Assembly: GCA_946811185.2 (NCBI GenBank)
Contig: OX328096.1
Span: forward strand, 42,794,252 to 42,858,251
DNA: 64,000 bases
From: Hippopus hippopus
Taxonomy: Eukaryota; Mollusca; Bivalvia; Cardiida; Cardiidae
Reading direction: 5' to 3'
The position numbers were made by a program, and so were the translations under genes. The notes beneath the pieces are model-generated. The model was not told where the DNA came from. It saw nothing but the letters and a program-made list of their open reading frames with translations, and ran no database searches. Shown one piece after another: positions 12,612 to 23,241 of this stretch; the first letter of the stretch is position 1, and each line of letters opens with the position of its first letter.

Positions 12612-12847
12612 TGTGTGTGTGTGTGTGTGAGCCATGCTCTGTTGAAAGGGGTTTCATGAATCTTCTAATAGTGTTGACTCATGGCGGCCTGCATATACTG
12701 TGCAGGCTGACTGAGTCGGGTTTTTTTTGCTATTGATCAATTTTCTGCATGTTCAAGGACCAGCCTAATTCATGATTCATTCATTTGTTAAACCAATTGA
12801 ATTTTATTGAGATGCATTAAATCCTTTTTTGCCAGAGTATGGCTCAT
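12612..12847 (+). mobile_element. MITE family 1, copy 1, abutting a (TG)n tract
   Basis: Ends are TGAGCCATGCTCTGTTGAAAG and, inverted, TGCCAGAGTATGGCTCAT. A palindromic core (GCCTGCATATACTGTGCAGGC) sits near the left end. The left end directly touches an (AT)n(TG)n run at 12602-12628. Homologous to 13733-13997 and 32929-33172. This copy is diverged. Confidence 0.75.
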
Positions 12848-12857
12848 ACATGCATTC

Positions 12858-12990
12858 TTTAACAATTTACCAAACAACCTGGCATCCTGATGACTTCAGG
12901 GTAAAAAAAATTATGAAGGTTGGAAAATGAGAAAATGCTGGTGAGCAATATTTCCTCTTTTTCCCATAAGGTTTTCCATTCTATCAAAGA
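12858..12990 (-). mobile_element. Degenerate copy of the TTAA MITE
   Basis: TTAACAATTTACCAAACAACC, GACTTCAGGG and the hairpin words TTGGAAAATGAGAAAATGCTGG...TTTCCTCTTTTTCCCATAAGG match the copy at 40659-40890 in the same orientation. The far end cannot be traced. Confidence 0.45.
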
Positions 12991-13103
12991 AAAAGCCCAT
13001 CATTTGCATCAGGTTTAAGAAAATATTTCAGCGTGGACAATTGTGTAATTTTGAAGTCCGTTTCAACAGAGTAATGGGGACTTTAAATCATAGCAAAATG
13101 ACC

Positions 13104-13180
13104 TCTCATCCAAGCTTTAGTGAAGGATGAGGAGCATTATTTGCACAAAGCCTGAGGCTGAGCATGTATACACAAGCGTA
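13104..13180 (+). repeat. Short hairpin-bearing repeat, second copy at 20338-20425
   Basis: CTCATCC-AAGCTTTAGTGAA-GGATGAG forms a hairpin followed by AAAGCCTGAGGCTGAGCATGTAT and CACAAGC. At 20338-20425 the hairpin is inverted, followed by AAAGCCTTCGGCCTCTCCTGTAT and CACAAGC. These are probably ends of an unnamed repeat. Confidence 0.5.
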
Positions 13181-13694
13181 TCAGTCCGATTATGTTGTGC
13201 CACCCGCACTTGAAAGAAAAACAAGTACACCCCTTACGTCACTACTGGAAGTCAAGACAGTCATTCTCAAATTTTGGGTGCCATTCACATTAAAAAATGT
13301 CGAAAATATGATGTCATTAGAATGCAAAAATGTTGTTGTTTCTGTAAATACAATACTTCAGGAGTCTAAATTTATAATTTTTCCTACCAACTATTTCCTG
13401 TCATTAAGATACTTGATATTCAATTGAGGAACCCGATTTCAAAGTAACGGTGGTTAAATATACAAGAACATCATTTGGATTACGAAATCTTATAGACGTC
13501 TTTGGAATGTTATACAGATGTGTATTCACATTGCCGTATCTAGAAAGACAAAAACCTTGGGAACCGTCAGTAAAAACCAATGCTTACGAAATTTACCTTT
13601 CTTTTTTATCAAATAGTTTATTAAATAATGCAAGACTGTACTTCTCGTATAACACAGCATTATATAGTAAGAGGTTTTTAATTACTTTTTCAGC

Positions 13695-13735
<41 letters not shown>

Positions 13736-13997
13736 AGCCATGCTCTGTGAAAAGGGGGCTTAATGCATCTGCGAAAAGTATCGACCCAGGTCAGCCTGCA
13801 CAGTCCGCGCAGGCTGACCTGGGCCGAAACTTTTCGCTATGGGTCAATTTTCTGTATGTGAAAGGATCGGTGTTTCTGATTATTAAGTCGGTTGTTTAAA
13901 AAAGTGGCTATTATGGATCCATACTTATGTGATGGCTTGCTTGAAATCACACATTGCGGAGATGCATTAAGCCCCTTTTTGTCAGAGTGCGGCTCAT
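13695..13997 (+). mobile_element. MITE family 1, copy 2, with adjoining (AC)n
   Basis: An (AC)n run (13697-13732) leads straight into ATGAGCCATGCTCTGTG...GGGGGCTTAATGCAT. The right end is GATGCATTAAGCCCC...GCGGCTCAT, giving TIRs of about 35 bp. A 15-bp-arm palindrome (CCCAGGTCAGCCTGC and its complement) occupies 13790-13827. This is the best preserved of the three copies. Confidence 0.8.
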
Positions 13998-14190
13998 ATA
14001 TATATAAAACCACACACCTGTCAGGAATAACACAAGACCAAGCGTCGGCTAAGGCTGTATTTGCATCATGACATGATCACATACACCTCTAGAAAGTAAA
14101 GGAAGTTAAAATATGTGTTCTTTTATACTGAATAAAGCCTTGTGTACAATTTTAGACTAACATTGACAACGATGCAACTAATTACTGTCG

Positions 14191-14952
14191 TGTCCGGTAA
14201 TCTTGCGCGTCCGGTAATCTTGCGCACTTTGGTAGATTCCTGTTGCGCGAGTTTGTTTTATGAATTCTACCCGTTTCTGCAGTGTTTCTTAGACCATAGG
14301 AATTTGGAATAACAGAGAAACCTTCAGAAAGTAACTATAGCTAAATTTTGTACCTGAGAGTGTCTAAAGTTTGTCTATGACATCATCCTGATAAATTATT
14401 CATAAACACGCCCTATGACCCAATTCCCGATGAGGCTGGCAGTAACACTTTTTATCTGTCAATTAAACGAGTAATTGAAGTCTTATCACAAAGACGAATC
14501 AATTAAACACATATTTTACAACTTTATAAGGTATTAAGGAACAGATTTAACATTATTTTCCTTATTTACATGCAACTTTTATCACACGACAAATTCATTT
14601 CATATTTGCTGCCATTTAATGTTCTGAATCAGAGGCCCAAATCGAGCCTAATTATTTCTGTTCTACGATTGTTCTTTGTGTGGGCCACAAATACTTTAGA
14701 AATCCTTTGCATTGACGTCATTTAATACAGGTGCGCAAGATCACCGGACAATTGTATGTCGGATAAAACCTCACTGTTTGTGTTTACTTTTTGAAAGTTT
14801 GATTTGTTTGGGGAATCTTTCCATAACTATCTTGAGTCATAATCTAGATAAAATATTTCTATAAATAGATAAAAGGCTGTGGGGATTTAGCAATTCTTTT
14901 TAGTGTCATAAGTAAACAGTCGTTTGCTTAGGTGCGCAAGATTACTGGACAG
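14191..14952. mobile_element. DNA-transposon-like element with GTCCGGTAATCTTGCGC ends
   Basis: The left end carries GTCCGGTAATCTTGCGC twice in tandem (14192-14208 and 14209-14225). On the right the reverse complement occurs twice, as GCGCAAGATCACCGGACA (14733-14750) and GCGCAAGATTACTGGACAG (14934-14952). No coding region was recognised between. The doubled ends suggest nested insertion or paired subterminal transposase sites. Superfamily unknown. Confidence 0.6.
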
Positions 14953-15282
14953 CATCGTATAAAATGTGCCACATGCAGACGTTCAATAGCTGATAGTTTT
15001 TCCTATATTTTCAGATGTTCATCATTCTGTACATGGCGTCAGTACCAATAAAAATCTTTCATGAAAGTCATATAGATCTATATTTACAGTTAGGCTTATT
15101 TTGTTTTATTATTTTTTTTTCCTATACAGGAATACAAAAATCTGAGGCTTTACAACGACAGTATTGCTAATTACTTCCATCTAATTTTAAACATCTTCAA
15201 AAGTAATATACGAGGGTTGTTCAATGGTAATGTGTATTGTACGATATCTTAAAAGCATTTGACTCAAATAGTGAAATGAATA

Positions 15283-16399
15283 TTACATCCCTTCAAAGAA
15301 TTCTCCGCGGTTTGAAATACATAATTTCAATCTCTGTATCCATTTCTGAAATGCGTCACGGTACGCTGATTTAGGTAGACCTCTGAGGCACTGACTGATG
15401 GCTGAGCCAAGGGCTTGTCGGGACTTGTAACGACGACCAGATAAGAAATTTTTAAGTTTTGGAAAAAGGAAAAAGTCGCATGGGGCTAGATCTGGAGAGT
15501 ATGGTGGGTGTGGCAAGACGGTAACCTTCTCCGACTTCAAAAATTGCTTCACAAGCTCAGATGTATGTGATGGAGCATTGTCATGGAGTAGACGAACATG
15601 CCTAAATCCTGACACAGGGCGTCGTTTAAGATAATATTTCTTGAGCTTTTTTAGTATAACATCTCGGTAATACCAGGGATTGTATATAACATACTATGTA
15701 GAATCCCTGGTAATACCGACCTGTAACACTTTTGCCCTTCGGCACCGGAATTTGTACGACTATACCATCACATGAGCAGAATATGCAATAAAGAACCTTC
15801 TTTGTGTTTGTGCTTCTTTTGGCAACTACAGGCCTTCTACCGTGTTTAGTTAGCCGTATTTTGTTTCCAATTTTTCTTACTGGTTCGAAATAGTGAACCC
15901 ATGTTTCGTCACCAGTAACAATGTTTGCAAATTGCCTTTGATTGAATTTGGGAAACATTTTGAGCAATTGCTTAGCGGTTTGTACTTGTACCAGGTTTTG
16001 GTCATCTGTCAATATATGTGGTATCCATCTGGTAGAAATCTTTCGTACTTTCAAAATACGCTTCAAAATGAAATGCACCCGCGATAGTGATATGCCAACA
16101 GCATTGGCAATATCACGAATCGTGTATCTGCCATCACTTTCAATTATTTCCCTGACTTTTGAGACATTTGCCTTGCCTGTTAAAGTCACAGGTCGGCCAG
16201 ATTTTGCTGCATCTTTGACTGACTCTGTGCCAGTCAGAAATTTCTTTCTCCACCTACGAACTGTCTCATAAGATACCTTATCAGACCCATAAACTTCCCC
16301 CAATTCAGTAAAAATCTGCATTACCGAATGACCGAGTTTTGTGCGAACTTTTATATAAGCTCTAATTTCTTCAATATTCTTAATCCATTTCCCAACCAT
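15283..16399 (-). pseudogene. mariner transposase, frameshifted by a 43 bp insertion
   Basis: The reading frame from ATG at 16399 (an in-frame codon slightly upstream at 16420 is also possible) encodes an N-terminal paired-type HTH (YETVRRWRKKF; later IRDIANAVGISLSRVHFIL). The catalytic block VTGDETWVHYFEP follows. After the insertion the frame changes, and LLHDNAPSH and YSPDLAPCDFFLFPKLK give the second and third Asp of the mariner D,D34D triad, ending in FFEGM. The frame is open in both parts, so apart from the insertion the gene looks intact. Transposase acts in the nucleus on the TIRs by cut-and-paste at TA (known for mariners). The break makes this copy non-autonomous. Confidence 0.9.
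15666..15717. repeat. 34 bp palindromic insert with 9 bp direct repeat inside the mariner gene
   Basis: GGTAATACC occurs at 15666-15674 and 15709-15717. Between them are 34 bp beginning AGGGATT and ending AATCCCT. Taking out one repeat plus the insert (43 bp) restores a continuous transposase frame. 43 is not a multiple of three. Confidence 0.85.
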
Positions 16400-16981
16400 T
16401 TTTACAACAGTGGTCAACAACTAGCTCTAATGAAAAGACTATAAGTTTAAAACTATGTGGAGCTAAAGGCTCGTGTTTATACCGTTGGAAAGGTATTGAA
16501 TAGAGCTATTCAAGCGTATCATCATCCACGAAATCGTTGAAAGCGTTATCGCGCTGTGGTACAATACACATTACATATCGAACAGCCCTCGTATATTGTT
16601 TTATTACATCAATAAAAACACAAGACACAGTCTCAGTACCGCTGAAGAATTGTTAGAAATTGCTCTGCTTCCTCCGAGAGTGTAAATAAAAGAGAAATTA
16701 TTTCAGCGATACTTAGTGAAAATGAACCATAGCTTGACCGTATTTAGGGTTACTAATCACTAACTTTCTTGCTTTACTACAACAATAAAACTATAGGTCA
16801 AAGTGACAATTTTAGAAGAAAGTACGGTAGTTTAAGCTTGGTAGAAAAGTTGGTGGAGGAAACAGGATTGTGAACTAGTGAGAGATGAGAACAGTTAACT
16901 CTAACATAAGTTTGTCAAATACTTCTTTAGCGATATCCCTAAAAACAAGGCACACCTTGACAAATAAGTTTATCACCCTTA

Positions 16982-17370
16982 GTAATGGAAGTTAACCAAT
17001 AAAGTTGTTTTTTTTTCCCAAGAAAAAATTCATGAGATTAATAATTTCAATGACGAACATGATAAAGCCGCCAACAGGCAAGAGACTGAAAGAGTTTTGG
17101 GGTCTTCATTACTATTTCATCACTTGGAATCCAGATGTGGACGACCATCTTAAGTTATCTCCACTTATGAATTTCACCCATAAAACTTGTTTTTTTTCTT
17201 TAGGAATTGTTGATGTATGCTTCTTTTTCTTTCTCTCTGAAAGTTCCAGCATTTGATAGCTGCATATAATGAAGCTCTAATGACGCTAACATATATGGGT
17301 GTTATATGTTATGGCTAGCAAATAGATCTGCCATCCTGCAGTATGTGTCCATATAATTAACTTCCGTTAC
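16982..17370. mobile_element. Possible MITE with GTAAYGGAAGTTAA ends
   Basis: GTAATGGAAGTTAA at 16982-16995 is mirrored by TTAACTTCCGTTAC at 17357-17370. A further GTAACGGAGGTTAA occurs near 18037. No target duplication was seen and the interior is non-coding, so confidence is low. Confidence 0.35.
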
Positions 17371-18089
17371 ATGCTACAAATGAATCATTTCACCCAAAAA
17401 GTGTTTGTGTGAGTTTTCTTATGTTATATTATGACAGATACATGCATTGTGAACAGATTCCATCAGTGTTTGTTTTTAAAAAAAAGTGCAACTTTACTTA
17501 GCTAGCATACATTCAGTGATTTTATTTATCTTCCATTACAACCAGTTTGAAAAAGTAAATTGCATTATTTCCTTTAATGTTTTGACATGAAAACTTTGAC
17601 CACAGGGATGTATGTAACACAAACTATGTGAAAAAAGTTCATATGTAAATTAAAATCCACAAGACTTTTTCTTTTTTACGCTTGTTTGATTTTTAACCGT
17701 TGCAATTTAGTTCATGCCTCTGAAAAAAATAATCTGTCGGTTGACTGTGTAACATAAGCCACTGAAAAATATTGCATATGCCCTAAGTAACTATACTTAG
17801 AAATAAAATGATTCAATCTTGCACCATGTTAAAGTTATCACACACTAAATAAAGCAAATCTAAAAATAAAAGCACCTACCTTTCTCTTAATCATTCAGAC
17901 AATTTTTGAAACAGCAAAGATTAAATTTTTTGGAACACATACTATGATTCAATACAACTTAATACAATCAACTTTGTTAATTTACATAACAAGTCCTGTG
18001 CAATGAACTGCAGATGCAGTAAAAGTGTCGAATTTAGTAACGGAGGTTAACAGTCATGGAGGTTAAAAATTTTGTAGATTTTGGCCATA

Positions 18090-19005
18090 CAGTCAAGCCG
18101 CGTTTATCTGGACACTCCTGTTTCCTATGAATGTTTCCGGATAAGCTGTTTTTCCGGACCAGAGAACTGGGATGGCTCACTACTTCCATATTGATAAGGG
18201 ACACCATGCTTCGTAAGAATTACAATAGCGTATGATTTACACGAGCACTTGTCTGTATTGTTCCTGCGATTGTTCAGATATACAATAGAATAAATTGTTA
18301 TAATTTGCATTTTGCCTTTTTGTTATTCATGTGTTTTTGTACATGCTTTCCCCTTGTACCTTATTACATGTACATGCATACCTTTTGTACAAATGGGTAG
18401 GCTTGTAAAGCTCGGCACATTATGACTTTTGAAAACACCACGAAAAAAGGAGGGGCCGAAACACATGTACAGTATTTCTGTATTATAGTATAACTGTTGA
18501 TTTTCTGATTTCGAGACAAATGGATTTCATAACGTTTTGTAGAATTTACGCGATAGTGGCATATGGGTGGTCTTCTATGAACTGGCAAATGTCTTTTTTC
18601 ACAGAAGTCGAAACTTCAACTCGTCTCCTGTTGACTTCAGATAATTTAAATGGTAAAGTGACGAAGTTGTTGAGGGTATTGATTGACAGTCGAATCGATA
18701 TGAAAGACGTGCATGTCGATTTTTATTCGCCTTCATAATCTGTTAGGAATAAAATAGTTTTGAAAAAAATAATGAAATTCATCGTGTTGGTGGCCATTTT
18801 GTGTCAATTTTGGGTAGCGTAAACATCTCGAGGAAGAGATGAATTAAACTGTTTTTTCTTATGTTTAGGGGGTAAACTGAGAATATTTGTATTTGAAACG
18901 AAGAATTATGAAATATGCATGTTCAAATTCTAGTTTTGTTGTCAATTGAGAATAAGATAGATAAAACCCAAGCACAAAATCTGTGTGGAGAATGCGGCTT
19001 GACTG
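18090..19005. mobile_element. pogo/Tigger-like non-autonomous element
   Basis: CAGTCAAGCCGCGTTTATC at the left and the inverted CAGTCAAGCCGCATTC at the right, each next to TA, give a 916 bp element with TA target duplication. Subterminal TCCGGA words are typical of pogo/Tigger ends (recalled, not searched). The short ORFs inside show no transposase motif. Confidence 0.65.
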
Positions 19006-19315
19006 TAATAATTAAATAACAAAGGTGTGTAATTGTCACAGCATCGCATCAGTACTATGGGTATTGATAATCTGTCAAACTGACACTTAACACTGGCACA
19101 TGTAAATCTTTTTAACACTTTTTGGAGACCACCTCTAATTAAGACGTGTGTTTTCAAATGTGTGAAAACTATCTTAAATAAATTGATACTGGTACTCGTG
19201 CTATTCACACATACTTGAAACAAGTCCAAAATCACTCGAAGTAGCCTGTATCGATATTTATGAAACCAGTCCACAGTAGTATGGGGAAAATAACAAGTCT
19301 ATACTGTGTGATACA

Positions 19316-19514
19316 CAGTCAGGCCACGTCCGGTTTATCTGATAGGGTTTGTACTGTTTTTAACCCATCGTTCCTGATTTTTCATTCCAGTTCCGGAACG
19401 CGGATTTCCGGAATAAAAAGTAAAATTTGTACAGAAAATATTCGTTCCCTAATGTTTTCTTCCGGATCTTGAGATTTCTGGAAAAATGGAACCCAGATTA
19501 ACACAGCTCGACTG
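19316..19514. mobile_element. Short pogo/Tigger-like MITE
   Basis: CAGTCAGGCCACGTCCGG at the left and ACAGCTCGACTGTA at the right repeat the terminal style of the 18.1-19.0 kb element, with several TTCCGGA words inside. About 200 bp, non-coding. Confidence 0.5.
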
Positions 19515-20657
19515 TATTTAATAAGATCTGAAGCTTTTCTACAGAAATACGTGCTTTTGTTGTGTACAATGGACTATGACCACTACCAAAATGAACTCAG
19601 AAAAGATGTAAACAATGAGAAATTCTGTATAATGCAGTCATGCAGGTTAAATGAGTTTTTACAAGTTCCATATTTGATCCACTCTTAATACCTGCATTAT
19701 TTTTCCTTTTACTGTAAAAGCCAAGTATTGCTTCCAAACTTTAGATAAGATGTTGAGGTAATTAAAAAGAGCTTTTGCCCTGCAGAAAACCAAGGTTTTG
19801 TATACTTTATCATCTCCTGAAAAGCAGTCACAGAGTTTAATGGATGTTTGGCAACATCTGATTATTGTGTCAAAAATACTGAATATATCAGATGTGCTCA
19901 CAAATTACTGCTAAAAACAAAATTTCAAAGTTATGATGAACATCAGGTACAGTCTTGTTCTTCTTAGCTATCAGACACTTTCTAAAATTTGTCATCGCAT
20001 AGTCTTACCCACGTCAAAACTGTGGAAAATTGCTGTTTTTCTCATATTCAAGGTCATATATAATCACTGTTACAGGGTTGAAGTGGTGTAAATTAGTTTG
20101 AATCATTAGCATATAACTGGACTTATATGAAATCGAACCAGTTACAATCTTGTTTCTAGTTGTAAGATTTCAGTGCTTCGATTTTTAAAGGCAACACCTA
20201 TGAAATGCAAATGGCACCCAAAGAGCATATGTCTCATAATTTAAAGGTGTAAATGTTTTGTTGCCACAAAGGCATGAGCCTGTGGGTGGGAACATAAACC
20301 AGGAAAACCAACTGAGGGAGGGTGTAATAGTGCTCAAGTAATGCTCCTCATCTTTCACTAAAGCTTGGATGAGGGGTAATTATTTTCCATAAAGCCTTCG
20401 GCCTCTCCTGTATTCACAAGCATCTTTAAAGAGCAATCAAAACATGAACATTGTTATAAACAACAACAGGAATTACTCCCTCTATATACACACCAATTCA
20501 CCTAATCAGTATAAGCAATTGGAATTGAAACTCAATTCAAACATCTGTAGAAAGCACATTATGGCTGAAAGAAGAGAAATTACATTTACATTATGTCTTA
20601 AACAGAAATTTCTGAAATTTTTGTCTGTCTACCAATCTGCAGTGGTAGGAATCAAAC
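19515..20657. other. no recognised gene (one short hairpin repeat at 20338-20425)
   Basis: Unique-looking AT-rich sequence. The only shared feature is the hairpin repeat described at 13104-13180. Confidence 0.4.
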
Positions 20658-21195
20658 CTACAGAGCAACCTCTATTAAATGCAGTGATGTAGATGCCCCT
20701 CTATATGAATGGGCCTTGAACTCATTAGTATCAATACCAGATGAATTCAGAACTACTTTCAGCCATCTTGCTATAGTACTGGTTGTAACAGATTTATAAG
20801 TTACATAAGAAACCAAAACATTTTCTTCCTGACATAAGGGTTTTATCTTATTAAGATAGAAAAGAAGAGTATGCATAGCACACAGTTTTTCATTATTGAA
20901 ATGTTCAGTCCGTAAGGAATACTGATGTCCAACCCTTGAGGTCTTTACTCTATCTGGAAAAGAAAACTTTGCAATCTTTCTGAATATGCATTGTGGTCTA
21001 AAGCCATTGACTGTAAAGCTTGAGCTCTTGGTACTGAAGCTAAGGCAATAAGAGCAGTAACTTTCAAAGTAAGTAATTTCAAAGTGAGTTTTTGTAGTGG
21101 AAACAGATCCCGAAGAAACTTCAGGACAATGGAAACATCCCAAGTAAAAAGGTATCTAGGTACTGGCTGTGATTTGTTGTACATTTCTTTCATAA
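20658..21195 (-). pseudogene. Tyrosine-recombinase fragment (DIRS/YR-type retroelement)
   Basis: Minus-strand text, split over two frames, reads RFMKEMYNKSQPVPRYLFTW and WDVSIVLKFLRDLFPLQKL, then LLTLKVTALIALASVPRAQ. After a frame change, VSYVTYKSVTTSTIARWLK is followed by FKAHSYRGAST. The spacing and the H-x-x-R block match the C-terminal catalytic half of DIRS-type tyrosine recombinases (known family motif). At least one frameshift and loss of the Tyr-bearing end make it a relic. A mariner-like TIR begins just upstream at 21230. A DIRS reverse-transcriptase relic in the same orientation lies at 39760-40655. Confidence 0.7.
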
Positions 21196-21229
21196 ACCTG
21201 CTTATTAATACACACTGTGTATACCATTA

Positions 21230-21915
21230 CGAGGGTTGTCCCAGAAAATCGCAAACTTTTGCAATAATATCTTTTTTTGATGCCAGAATGTTATGAAAAA
21301 TCGTGCCATGGTCCAGCAATTATATTTTAATATTTTCGTGTACACACTTAACTGAATAATTTGGAAACTTTTGTAAAAACAGCCGAATTTTATATTCCGG
21401 TTAGTTTGGGTCAGCGCACGCCAAAAGAACTAGAATAGAATATTTCATACAGGTATTATATTTAGCTGTTTTTCCATTGTTAGGAATAATATAAATTTAA
21501 AAAAAAAGCATATTGATGTAAATGTTATGATTTGGTGCATGGGCACACAAAGTTTTACATGCCTGACATCATTTATCACCGAACTGTGACATGATTTCCA
21601 TCTGCACTCCATAGTAAATTTTTAGTAAAATAATGATGTCAGCGGACTGCTTGGCGCAAAAACCTATCATCACATACTGTTTTGTGAAGGAATTGATGCC
21701 AATACATACTATAAAAGAATTTGAAGTGACAGATTGGTAGAAACACCTCTGGATCACTCGGGTTTATGTGGCACAAGAAGTTTGTGAATTGATGTACAGC
21801 AGATGATGCTGGACAGCGCAGCCGACTTAAGAAAAACAATGGTGCGGTATTCAAATGTTTGAAGGACATTATTGACGCCGATAGCTGTCAACACGGGATG
21901 GGAAGTTGTTGATAC
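21230..21915 (+). pseudogene. Possible degenerate mariner-like fragment
   Basis: TA followed by CGAGGGTTGTCCCAGAAAAT at 21228-21249 looks like a mariner TIR, close to that at 15211. Downstream, forward text near 21655 reads ITYCFVKELMPIHTIKEF, resembling the start of mariner transposases, and it soon meets stops. The element is cut by the LTR retrotransposon at 21916. No right TIR was found beyond 31698. Confidence 0.35.
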
Positions 21916-22883
21916 TGTAACAACTTATGGTAGAGTGTTTCCTTATGGGGTTCCAATCCCAGTTCAGGCTTGGATTTAATAATAAAATATAGGTAACTAA
22001 AGATGACTTCCGTCTCTCCGTTTTATAAAATGAAAAAACTTAATAAACCACGAAATTAAAATTATAGACTTATTTATTCTCTCTTTCTCTCTTTTTATCT
22101 GTTTGTAACTTTTCAAAATTATCTATTGTAAAATGATAAAACTCAAAATAAATAATGATTTGTAATGAAAATAAATAACGGAGGGTTAACCTTAGATCAA
22201 CTGTTTGGAAGTCCAGAACAGTCTGTGTTCTGCCCTTATATACATACAGGCAGTGCACAGAACGCTGTTGTGCACCCAAAATAATGCACCAAAGAATCTG
22301 TGCGAAATAACGTTCAAAACGCACATATCACAATGCGCACGTCAAAGTGCACAAGGAAAGTTGTGCACTGCACCAAGAATCCTGTGCATTTCGACGTCGC
22401 CGGCCCAGTCACTCAAAATTGGACGAAACTTTACAAAGTTGATTGAAAATTAAACCTAAATGCATAAAATAATAAACTTTAAATGTCAATAATTAGGACT
22501 CGTACTTTGGATTACAAAAAAGACTGTTTTCTTTGGTAGAAATTTACGTTTGTTAAATCTGACAGTTCTCAAAGAAACGAAATTCAAAGCGTCCGCGCTT
22601 TGACAGCTCCACCTATCCCATGATGCATTGCAAAGTAAACATTCAAAATGGCCGTGCCAATGCTTCAATATCAAACACCACTGCAAACAAAAGGAAGTTG
22701 CAACGATTACGGATGATGACAGCAGGTAAATACTGCATAAAAATAATGTTTAAACCGCAGAGATAAAGCAAAATACAATCGTGACATGTATCTCCGACGA
22801 GTAAACACAAAATCTGCAGTTATTCAGGAGAAAATAGTCAGTCATAAATAGGTCAAAGCTGTCAAACGAAACGGATTATTACA
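21916..22883 (-). repeat. 3' LTR
   Basis: 968 bp, equal in length to the other LTR. On the minus strand U3 starts TGTAATAATCCG at 22883. A TATA-like TATATAAGG (22234-22242) and an AATAAA-type poly(A) signal (about 22072-22078) follow. Just upstream of the TATA box (22250-22385) lies a cluster of GTGCAC/TGCGCAC words. Observed differences from the 5' LTR: C/T near 22386, C/T near 22709 and A/G near 22840. Confidence 0.95.
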
Positions 22884-22903
22884 TTACCCCCCACTTAGAG
22901 TGT
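22884..22903 (-). other. Polypurine tract of the LTR retrotransposon
   Basis: The minus strand reads AAGTGGGGGGTAA directly against the start of the 3' LTR. This is the expected place and composition for the plus-strand DNA primer. Confidence 0.8.
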
Positions 22904-23241
22904 TGTAGCTCCTGCTAACACTTAAAAGATAAAATAAAATTTTAACAATAACACTTGCAAATCTAGAGTCCGTTTCATCGTGTTAGCATAAGAGAACGTC
23001 CAGACACTCATATTTGTTAAAACTTTAAAACATGTTCCACAGTCACCTGTATGAGCTTAGGTATAACTTGAATTTCACTTTTCACTATTTAAATTAAACG
23101 TGTTAAGCACAATGTCACATTAAATATAAAGCACTATTTTAAGATGAAATGCACTATGCACTAAATAACTTGCACTAAATAACTTGTTGAGTCCAATTTT
23201 AAATTCACTAAACTTTATATAAAAAAATTTGAACTTGAAAT

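Larger units (their letters stand above)
15211..16591 (-). mobile_element. mariner transposon with TA target duplication
   Basis: Imperfect ~31 bp TIRs (CGAGGGTTGTTCAATGG at 15211; inverted CGAGGGCTGTTCGATATG ending at 16591) are each flanked by TA. The element is 1381 bp and carries one transposase gene on the minus strand. A 34 bp palindromic insert with a 9 bp direct repeat interrupts the gene. Confidence 0.9.
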
